From positions 1-64,000 of the forward strand of contig CAJFTG010000004.1 in assembly GCA_904419875.1 (NCBI GenBank): a DNA stretch of 64,000 bases. Direction: 5' to 3'. Source of the DNA: Candidatus Avimonas caecicola (lineage in GTDB: Bacteria > Bacillota > Clostridia > Oscillospirales > Acutalibacteraceae). Of the stretch, positions 52,294 to 59,288 are shown in pieces. The notes under the pieces were generated by a model. It made no database searches. It was not told the origin of the DNA and saw only the letters and a program-made list of their open reading frames with translations. The position numbers and the translations under genes were made by a program. The stretch's first letter is position 1; every line of letters begins with the position of its first letter.

Positions 52294-54201
52294 CTACCCC
52301 AGGCAGTTGGGGGTAACCATCCAATGGTATTGGTTGAAGTGGCCCATCCACAGGTCCTCCACCCGTTCCCGTCCGTCAAAAGTCAGGCGTTCCGCTTCCA
52401 GCTCTTCAATCCGGTCAAGCGCATCGTCCAGATAAGCACGAATACGCATGGACGCCGTCTTCAGCCGGGCCTCCAGCCCGCCGTACCGCAGGTCAAGCAC
52501 TTCCCATCCAAACGCCTTGTACAGCTTTCCCCATTCCCTGGCATGAAGCGCGTGCAGCCGGACGACCATATCCAAAAGCTCCGGAAGCTCTCCCTCCGCC
52601 AAACGGCGCAGCGCCTGGCGGTCGCCGGCGTCGTATGCCGCCTTCAGCCTGAGCCCCAGCTTGGATTTTACCTTGAGCACTTTGCAGAGCTGTATAATCT
52701 GCTCAAACAACCCGCGGATCTCCTCCGGAACAGGCGCCCGGCAGCACGACTCCATTGCGGCGCATACCGCCGCGTAATGCTCCTCCAATGCAATCGGTTC
52801 GGCATGGCGGTCAAACAGCCCGAGCAGCGGGTCCTGCCACAAGAGGTATTTCGAGGGGTTTTGCGGTTCCAGCGGAGCCAGGTTCGGGTCCAGGCAGTCC
52901 AGCGCGCACAGCGCCGCCCATTTGTCCTCTTCCAGCCCGGTGAACAGCCGAATGCAGGCCGCCATATGGGGTTCATCCGGCGCGGCATGATACATGTGCT
53001 CCGCATACCGCACCAGCCCGGGCAGCACGGACAGATAGTTGCATTCGCCGCCGTTGTCGTTCCAGATGCAGGCAAACACATGGCGTATTCCTTCCGATTT
53101 GCACGCCCGCATGGCCGCGTTGGTCGCCTTGACGGTATGGTTGTAATTCTGCACTATGGCGCCGGTCCAGGTGCAGATACCGCCGCCGAACGCCGGAAGG
53201 GTTCCGAACTTTTTATACCATCCGATATAGCGGTGATAAAACGCCTCGTCCTGATGGTAATAATCCCAGTAGATCTGCTCAATGCCTTCCGGAATCATGC
53301 CGGCGGCTTCATCGGGGATTTGAACATCCGGATCATAATAGCCCCCGCCGTCGACATGCAGGCGGAAGAGCATATCCCCCCACATCATCGGCTGCAGCCC
53401 GAAGCGGTCGGTAATGGCCTTCACCTCGGCGACATGCTTCTGCATCAGCTCCGAACGGGTATGGTAGCCGCACTTGTCCAGATATCGGCCAAGGCCCAGC
53501 GTATGCGCTTCATCCATGCCAATGTGGATTTTCCTGGTGCGCACGGCGGAAGAGACAGACCGGATCATTCGCTCCAGCAGCGCATAGGTTTCGTCCTGCC
53601 CCACCATGAGGACCTCAGGAGTGTCGCGGTAAGGCTCCGCGGCCGGCCATTTGAGGAACTGCTCCATATGCGCCAGCGTCTGTATACAGGGTATGAGTTC
53701 CACCCCGAGAGAATCGGCATAATCGTCCATCTCCCGGATTTGTTCCAGGGAATACCGTCCCCGCATATAGCCGAAATACGGCTGTCCCTCCACCTCATAG
53801 GTATCCTCCGTGTACAGCATGAATACATTGAGGCCCATCACCGCCATCTGCCGTAAAAAATACTTTACCGATTCCACCTTCAGCACGGCATTGCGCGAAC
53901 AATCGAACATGGCGCCGCTTGCATCAAACTGACGGGTTTCCTCCGTTTCAAAGCGGCGTTCTCCCTGCTGCAAAGAGGAAACAAGCTGCCGCATGGCGCG
54001 AAGCAGCGCGGGTATGTCCCGGTATTCTACAACCGCCATGCCTTCCGTCGCCTGCACACGAAGCGTATAGGGCTGCTGCGAAAGCTTTTGAAGGCGCACC
54101 GGGATCCCTGCTTCTATGGAATCCAGCCCGAGCTCCCGGGCAGTCAGGCGGATGGCGTCCCTTTCTTTTTCTTCCGCGCCGATCAATCGCACAGATACCA
54201 T
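52294..54201 (-). CDS. GH20-type beta-N-acetylhexosaminidase, cytoplasmic
   Basis: About 635 residues without a signal peptide. An N-terminal alpha/beta region (about 1-95, like the GH20b domain) leads into a TIM-barrel. HIGMDEAH near residue 220 carries the Asp-Glu catalytic pair of GH20, and YWDYYHQDEAFYHRYIGWYKKFG and CIWNDNGGECNY follow in family-like order. A helical C-terminal part of about 230 residues completes it. GH20 enzymes release terminal GlcNAc or GalNAc by substrate-assisted catalysis. It is the last gene of locus C, so imported amino-sugar oligosaccharides are the probable substrate. The start is ATG 54201 or 54213; AAAGGA abuts the latter, and the TTG/ATG at 54237/54234 lack an SD. 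Confidence 0.85.
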   Translation of the reverse strand: MVSVRLIGAEEKERDAIRLTARELGLDSIEAGIPVRLQKLSQQPYTLRVQATEGMAVVEYRDIPALLRAMRQLVSSLQQGERRFETEETRQFDASGAMFDCSRNAVLKVESVKYFLRQMAVMGLNVFMLYTEDTYEVEGQPYFGYMRGRYSLEQIREMDDYADSLGVELIPCIQTLAHMEQFLKWPAAEPYRDTPEVLMVGQDETYALLERMIRSVSSAVRTRKIHIGMDEAHTLGLGRYLDKCGYHTRSELMQKHVAEVKAITDRFGLQPMMWGDMLFRLHVDGGGYYDPDVQIPDEAAGMIPEGIEQIYWDYYHQDEAFYHRYIGWYKKFGTLPAFGGGICTWTGAIVQNYNHTVKATNAAMRACKSEGIRHVFACIWNDNGGECNYLSVLPGLVRYAEHMYHAAPDEPHMAACIRLFTGLEEDKWAALCALDCLDPNLAPLEPQNPSKYLLWQDPLLGLFDRHAEPIALEEHYAAVCAAMESCCRAPVPEEIRGLFEQIIQLCKVLKVKSKLGLRLKAAYDAGDRQALRRLAEGELPELLDMVVRLHALHAREWGKLYKAFGWEVLDLRYGGLEARLKTASMRIRAYLDDALDRIEELEAERLTFDGRERVEDLWMGHFNQYHWMVTPNCLG

Positions 54202-54249
54202 CAAACGTTCCATTCCTTTCAAGTCGGCCGCCATCAAGACGCCGGTCTG

Positions 54250-55200
54250 TCAGCCGGCAGTCTGCATGTTCATCGCATACCAGGAATTCACCCAGTGAAC
54301 CGCCAGCCCAAAGCCGGCGGGCAGATCTTTTTCCTCCAAGGCGTCGCGAAGAATGCGCTGTTCGGCGGCCCGGATTTTCGGGGGGAAATTGGCGTAGGTA
54401 ATAAACGCCTCTTCCCCCAGCGATTCCGGAGAGCTGGTTTCGCAGCCAATGTTGATGGCGCAGTTGTTGCGCCGTGCCGCTTCAATCAAATAATCGGCGA
54501 TATCCAGCTGGTCTGCCGCATTGGCCCGGTAGGCCATCACCGTGATCGCATGGCACGCGGTGGTCACCACATCCCCCATCATCACTTCCCGGCCGTTTTC
54601 ATCGATCGCCACCTGGCTGTCGTCATACCAGGCGTTGACATCCAGCTCCAGCCGCAGGGAATGGCGGTCGCACAGCTCCCTGGCGTGAAGGAGGAAACGC
54701 CGCATCTGGCTGCGGTATTTCAGATAGTCGTCGGACATATCCGGCTCCAGGTCCAGATGCACGCCATAAAACCGCTGTTCCGCAGGCACATGGGCGTTGT
54801 AGGCGGCGACGCCTTCAATATAGGCGGTGATTTCGGGATACCCGGACCCATCCGCGAACCAGGCCAGCGCCTCTTTTCCGCCGCGGCCCAGCAAAGCGGC
54901 CACCCGCATGTCGGTGGCTGTACAGCGGCCGATAAACGCCGCCATCTGTTCAAGCGTCGCCTCGTCCCTGACCGGGGCGCTTCCCCATGGCGCCATCTGC
55001 GCCGGATCCGCCTCCAAATATATTTCGCTGATATGCTCCTTGACAAGCATATCGAAAGCCATCCGCGCCGTTAATCCGGTCTTTTTGTCCGGCCGTGCAA
55101 GCAGGTTCAAATCCCACCACCAGGTTCCCAGCGTCATCGCGTCGCCGGCATTGCGAACCCCCAGAAGCGGACCAACGTATTCTTCGTACATATCATTCAC
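54250..55200 (-). CDS. Cytoplasmic GH18-like TIM-barrel protein, twin of the lipoprotein at 55222
   Basis: A 316-residue protein with no signal peptide. Residues FYGVHLDLEPD near 150 resemble the DxE end of the GH18-type catalytic strand. Later strands LRLELDVNAWYDD, HAITVMAYRANA and CAINIGCETSS follow in TIM-barrel order. The next gene upstream encodes a lipoprotein with the same sequence pattern (LYGVHIDLEPDW, VELTFDISAF, QLTLMSYRRTA, LILGAETGDAS), so this is the inside member of a pair. The start is GTG 55200 or ATG 55191; GAAGAAAGA is upstream. The GH18-like assignment is inference; the full DxxDxDxE motif is not present. Confidence 0.7.
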   Translation of the reverse strand: MNDMYEEYVGPLLGVRNAGDAMTLGTWWWDLNLLARPDKKTGLTARMAFDMLVKEHISEIYLEADPAQMAPWGSAPVRDEATLEQMAAFIGRCTATDMRVAALLGRGGKEALAWFADGSGYPEITAYIEGVAAYNAHVPAEQRFYGVHLDLEPDMSDDYLKYRSQMRRFLLHARELCDRHSLRLELDVNAWYDDSQVAIDENGREVMMGDVVTTACHAITVMAYRANAADQLDIADYLIEAARRNNCAINIGCETSSPESLGEEAFITYANFPPKIRAAEQRILRDALEEKDLPAGFGLAVHWVNSWYAMNMQTAG

Positions 55201-55221
55201 TCTTTCTTCTCTGAATTGGTT

Positions 55222-56484
55222 TCAAGGCATGGTGGTCATCACCGTATAAAAGGGGGCCGCATGATGCAGCGCTATGCCGAATGATTCACAGCCGGAGGCA
55301 TCCAGCATCTCCCGCAGCCTGTTCTGCTGGTCGATCAGATAGGCGGCGCCCATCGGGAAATAGGTAACGCTGCGTTCCCCGGCCGGCATTTCGCTGGCGT
55401 CGCCCGTTTCCGCGCCCAGAATCAGCTGGCAGCCGTTTTTCGCCGCGTAGCCCAGCTCCAGTTCCCCCAGCTCGTACTGCCCCTTGGCGGTACGCCGATA
55501 CGACATCAGCGTCAGCTGCCGGCACTGCTTGGTGAAAATGTCGAGGATACAGACATACGCGCCGGTTTCGTCATAGGCTTTCCAATCTTCCTCCAAAAAG
55601 GCGCTGATATCGAAGGTAAGCTCCACGCCGTAATAATCGCAGTACTTCCGCATCCGAATCAAATAATCGGCGCAGTTCTGCAGATTCGTTTCCAGGCCGT
55701 CCCCGCCGTTCTCCCAGTCCGGCTCAAGGTCGATATGCACGCCGTACAGCTTTTCATCGTCGCCCGAAGCCCGCGAATTGAAGTCGGCGACCAGGCGGAC
55801 CCAGCGCTTTGTGGCACGGTATTCCTGTTCCTCGTCGTCTTTACGCTCCCATTGGGTATAGGCGTTATCGACCATGGTGGTGAGCATGGCCACCCGGATG
55901 CCGTACTTCGAGCATTTTTTGATAAACCCGCGCAGCTCCATCTCACTGACAAAGCCGTCCTTGAGCTCCCCCTTGTTGGCGATCTGGGTTTCCAGATCCA
56001 TGTAATACTGCATCCCCAGATAAATCTCGGTAACCCCGTTTTGAATCAGCATGTCCAGAAGCATGTCGCTGCTCATGTCGCTGTCCGGCGAGATCCCCTT
56101 GATCATCCGGCAGTCCCATACCCACATGCCGACGGCGGGATGGTCCTCCGTGTCGCCGTCCTTGCGGAAGGTGAGCCTTTCGCCTTTATACAGGCTGCCC
56201 GGCACGAAATCGGGATCCCCTGACGGAACCGGCGCGATGGAGAAGCCGTCCGGAATAACCAGCTTGTCGAGAGGCGGCGTCTCGATGTCATACGAGGGCT
56301 GTCCTCCCGGGCGGGACGGCGGCGCGGTTGACGCATTGGTTATGGTGCTTTCCGGCAGGTTCGAGGCATCCCCGGACGCCTCGCTGGATTCCCCCTCCTG
56401 CCGACAGCCCGGGGCGACCAGCAGCATCCCGGCCGTCATCAGCGCCAGAAAGCGGATAAACACGGTTTTGTGATGTGGATTCAT
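55222..56484 (-). CDS. GH18-like TIM-barrel lipoprotein, outside twin
   Basis: About 420 residues. The signal ends VAPGC, an atypical lipobox with Ala at -3, followed by a Ser/Glu-rich tether. Residues ~125-420 form the same barrel as the neighbouring cytoplasmic protein: HPAVGMWVWDCRMI, EIYLGMQYY, GVHIDLEPDW, LTLMSYRRTA, IALHHAAPFY. ATG 56484 lies nine bases after AAAGGA, better than the ORF-track ATG at 56493, which touches the SD. It would act on glycan at the cell surface. It sits between a small surface protein and its cytoplasmic twin in one minus-strand run of genes. Confidence 0.72.
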   Translation of the reverse strand: MNPHHKTVFIRFLALMTAGMLLVAPGCRQEGESSEASGDASNLPESTITNASTAPPSRPGGQPSYDIETPPLDKLVIPDGFSIAPVPSGDPDFVPGSLYKGERLTFRKDGDTEDHPAVGMWVWDCRMIKGISPDSDMSSDMLLDMLIQNGVTEIYLGMQYYMDLETQIANKGELKDGFVSEMELRGFIKKCSKYGIRVAMLTTMVDNAYTQWERKDDEEQEYRATKRWVRLVADFNSRASGDDEKLYGVHIDLEPDWENGGDGLETNLQNCADYLIRMRKYCDYYGVELTFDISAFLEEDWKAYDETGAYVCILDIFTKQCRQLTLMSYRRTAKGQYELGELELGYAAKNGCQLILGAETGDASEMPAGERSVTYFPMGAAYLIDQQNRLREMLDASGCESFGIALHHAAPFYTVMTTMP

Positions 56485-56545
56485 ATGGCGCATTCCTTTC
56501 TCGAAGAATCATATTTCGTCCGAACCGTTGCCGGCAAGACTTCGG

Positions 56546-57379
56546 TTACCTGTTTTTCTTCTTTTTGGCCAGCATAACCGCCATCACGACAACCGCCGTC
56601 AGCAGCCCTGCAACCACCACGCCGGCCGCGATGAAGCCCGCCGCGACAAAGCCGGCGGTTTCGTTCGGGCTTTCCGCGCCCGAAGGCGGCGTGCTGCTGT
56701 TCCCGTCCGCCGGAGAGGTCGCCTCCTCTTGGTCCGCAGAGGCATCCGGCGCGTCCGTAGCATTCGATTCGGTCGGAGGGGCCGTAGTGGTCGGCTCTTT
56801 GGTGGGATAGGTTTCCGCGCCGGCTTCCACACCGGAAACAAAGGCGAATTCCCGTATAATTGCTTCTTCTCCGCCTACGTAAAACGCCACATGCTGAAAC
56901 TTGTCAAAGCCTTCGAAAAAGAAATCGCCCGGGTCAAGCACCCCTTTATATGTACCGCCCGGAAGCGTTTCGTTGTTTTCGCCGCTGGCCTCGATTCCCA
57001 GGGCCTCCGCCAAATGCTGCGTAAAGAGGAATTCGCGGTTGCCGTTCGGATATTCGCTTTCCTCGAGGCCACGCACGAAGCCGATGTTGATGGTGACGTT
57101 CGCCTCCTCGCCGCCCACAATCGTGAAGTCGTAGGCGATCATCTGGCCCTTGTGATAGGTCATGTCAAAATAGCTCACCGCATTTCCGCCGTCCATGGTC
57201 GGCGACGTTTTCAGCTTCCATCCGCCTTCGATCTGAACCGGAATCATCGTGCTCTCGCTCGACCATTCTTCCTGCGGGAGCATATCCCTCACGACCGTTT
57301 TTGCCGACGCGGGCAGCGCGCACATTGCCCCGGCCAATACGATGCAACATGCGGCGCTGACCAATTTTCTGCTTTTCAT
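56546..57379 (-). CDS. Membrane-anchored surface protein with Thr-rich stalk
   Basis: A 277-residue exported protein: signal peptide ending PASAKT, one beta-rich domain (about 28-185), an acidic Thr/Pro/Ala stalk (PTKEPTTTAPPTES), a membrane helix and a KKKKNR tail. The domain layout parallels 23973-24965, though sequence similarity is weak. ATG follows AAGGGAGAG. It lies just after the permease genes and before the lipoprotein enzyme. A glycan-binding or display role is inferred from position and design; no catalytic motif is visible. Confidence 0.7.
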   Translation of the reverse strand: MKSRKLVSAACCIVLAGAMCALPASAKTVVRDMLPQEEWSSESTMIPVQIEGGWKLKTSPTMDGGNAVSYFDMTYHKGQMIAYDFTIVGGEEANVTINIGFVRGLEESEYPNGNREFLFTQHLAEALGIEASGENNETLPGGTYKGVLDPGDFFFEGFDKFQHVAFYVGGEEAIIREFAFVSGVEAGAETYPTKEPTTTAPPTESNATDAPDASADQEEATSPADGNSSTPPSGAESPNETAGFVAAGFIAAGVVVAGLLTAVVVMAVMLAKKKKNR

Positions 57380-57457
57380 ATGTCTCTCCCTTTCTCTCGG
57401 CCGGGCACGGCCTATCCGGCCGGCCGGCTGTCACTGTAGCGGAATGCGACGACGGCT

Positions 57458-58381
57458 TTACCCGACAATGCCGGTTTGCTCAATGGATTGGACAAAAAAA
57501 CGCTGGCACAGCACATACACAAGCAGCAGCGGCAGGATCACCAGCAGGGTGGAGGCGGCGAAGATGATGGACTGATACGCCTCAAAATCCGCCGGGGAAA
57601 CAAAGCTGTATCCTCCTCCTCCCACCTTGGTCTGCACATCGTAGCCGAGCGACTGCAAGGTGCGTGCAAGGGTGGGGTAGCTGCCGGCAAACAGCGGCGT
57701 ATACGAATTTTCCGCCCACTGCCACACAAAAGAAAACAGAAAGATCGTCACCATGGTGGGCAGGCCGCTGCGCAGCATGATCCTGGTAAACACCTGAAGC
57801 GGTCCGGCGCCGTCGATGGCGGCCGCTTCGTCGATCTCCCGCGGGATGCCGCGGTAATATTGACGGGCGAGAAAAATATACAGGCCGCACCGGGGGGCGG
57901 TGGCCGTCATCCCCAGCAGTACAAACGGCGTCAGTCCGTTAATCAGGCCAAAACTTTTGAAGTTCAGATATTGCGGCGTGAGCAGGATCTGCGTGGGTAC
58001 GACCATGAAGATCACCACAAGCACAAACAGCACCTTGTTCCCCCGGAAACGAAACCGCGCAAAGCCATACCCCACCACCGCGCAGGACAGCGCCTGCAGC
58101 AGGCCCGTCATCGTGCATAGCAGCGTGGTGGTGCCGATGGAACGGAAATAGTCCAGGTATTTCACCGCATCGGCATAGTTGGCCAGGGTGAAGTGCTTGG
58201 GAATGGTTTTTACGGTGCGGTCATACAGGTCGGTGGGCGTCATGAAGGACATGGAGATTTTATTGAGCAGCGGGCTGATGATGATATAGCAGATGCTCAG
58301 GATAAAAACAAACCGGAAAATCTTCAGCAGCGCCTGCACCAGACGGCGCCGGGTAAGGAGCCGACGCATACGCTCATTCAC
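57458..58381 (-). CDS. ABC sugar permease, MalG type (locus C)
   Basis: A 307-residue inner-membrane permease with the EAA loop DEAAAIDGAGPLQVFTRIML near residue 192 and the C-terminal RFFVQSIEQTGIVG, so it belongs with the pair 2 MalG-type proteins of loci A and B. Translation starts at GTG 58381 behind GAGGAAGGTG, overlapping the preceding permease stop by eight bases. The EAA loop is slightly degenerate after the Gly (RSGLPT where relatives have PN). It is the last transport gene before the surface proteins. Confidence 0.92.
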   Translation of the reverse strand: MNERMRRLLTRRRLVQALLKIFRFVFILSICYIIISPLLNKISMSFMTPTDLYDRTVKTIPKHFTLANYADAVKYLDYFRSIGTTTLLCTMTGLLQALSCAVVGYGFARFRFRGNKVLFVLVVIFMVVPTQILLTPQYLNFKSFGLINGLTPFVLLGMTATAPRCGLYIFLARQYYRGIPREIDEAAAIDGAGPLQVFTRIMLRSGLPTMVTIFLFSFVWQWAENSYTPLFAGSYPTLARTLQSLGYDVQTKVGGGGYSFVSPADFEAYQSIIFAASTLLVILPLLLVYVLCQRFFVQSIEQTGIVG

Positions 58382-59288
58382 GATAATACACCTTCCTCGA
58401 AAACAGGGCGAAGGTCACGCCCAGCACCGCAAAGATCATGATGAAATACACCCAGGCGGTTGCGGATGCGACGCCAAAGTTTTTCAGCCCGGTCAGGTCA
58501 TTCCATATGGACTGGATCAGCGGATTGTTGATATTGGTGAACGAGTCAATCACGGTGTACACCACATTGAGCAGAATATAAGGGCCGCTCATGGGGAACG
58601 TGATTTTCCAGAAATTAACCCACGCTGTCGCCCCCTCTATGTTGGAGGACTCGTAAATCGACGGTGAAATGGTGTTCAGGCCGCCCAGAAAGATAAGGAT
58701 TTGTATGCCGGACTTGGATACGATCCCGCTGATGTTGGAGGTTGCGGCCGCGACAAATTGGGTGATCTCATCCGGCAGACTGCCGGCAAACAGCGCATTG
58801 ACAAAAGCCAGCGCCGAGTCGGTCGCCTCCATCGCTCCGGCGCCTGCCGCCGGATCCCGGCTCAGCACCATGTTCATAATCGAATTCGAATCCATCACGG
58901 CAAACACACCCGAAGATACGATCACCGGCAGGAAAAAAACCGCGCGGGCCAGCGTCCGCCCATGAAACGACCGGTGGAGGATGAGCGCCGAGAAAAAGCT
59001 GAACGGCACGACGATCAGGGTATCCCGTATCGTCATTTGAAAGGATTCGAGCATCTTTTGACGGAATGCCGTGTTTACCAGGAGAATATACCGGTAATTC
59101 TCGGCTCCTCTGGGCACCAGCGTATAGCCGCTTTCCACGATCTGAATATTGTGGAAACTGAAAACAATCGACTGGATGATGGGGATGCCGACAAACAGCA
59201 GAAAGCCCACAAGAAACGGCGCAATGAATGCATAGCCAATCCGGTCCCGCCGAACCATCAGGTCGTGTTTCTTCCCTTTGCCGCTCAT
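58374..59288 (-). CDS. ABC sugar permease, MalF type (locus C)
   Basis: A 304-residue inner-membrane permease with KSGIQILIFLGGLNTI and the EAA loop ESSNIEGATAWVNFWKITFP, homologous to 11152-12072 and 38335-39243. ATG 59288 overlaps the DUF5696 stop as ATGA, so the two proteins are translationally coupled. A long external loop of about 60 residues contains a Gly/Ala-rich stretch. The ORF-track start at 59333 lies inside the DUF5696 gene and is rejected. No pair 1 permeases or binding protein appear in the visible part of locus C; they may lie beyond the right edge. Confidence 0.92.
   Translation of the reverse strand: MSGKGKKHDLMVRRDRIGYAFIAPFLVGFLLFVGIPIIQSIVFSFHNIQIVESGYTLVPRGAENYRYILLVNTAFRQKMLESFQMTIRDTLIVVPFSFFSALILHRSFHGRTLARAVFFLPVIVSSGVFAVMDSNSIMNMVLSRDPAAGAGAMEATDSALAFVNALFAGSLPDEITQFVAAATSNISGIVSKSGIQILIFLGGLNTISPSIYESSNIEGATAWVNFWKITFPMSGPYILLNVVYTVIDSFTNINNPLIQSIWNDLTGLKNFGVASATAWVYFIMIFAVLGVTFALFSRKVYYRE

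Noticed and set aside
51588-52379. 263-residue minus-strand ORF between YfhO and locus C
   Set aside because: It runs through the strong terminator at 52131-52167 and over the YfhO tail; low-complexity and without SD.
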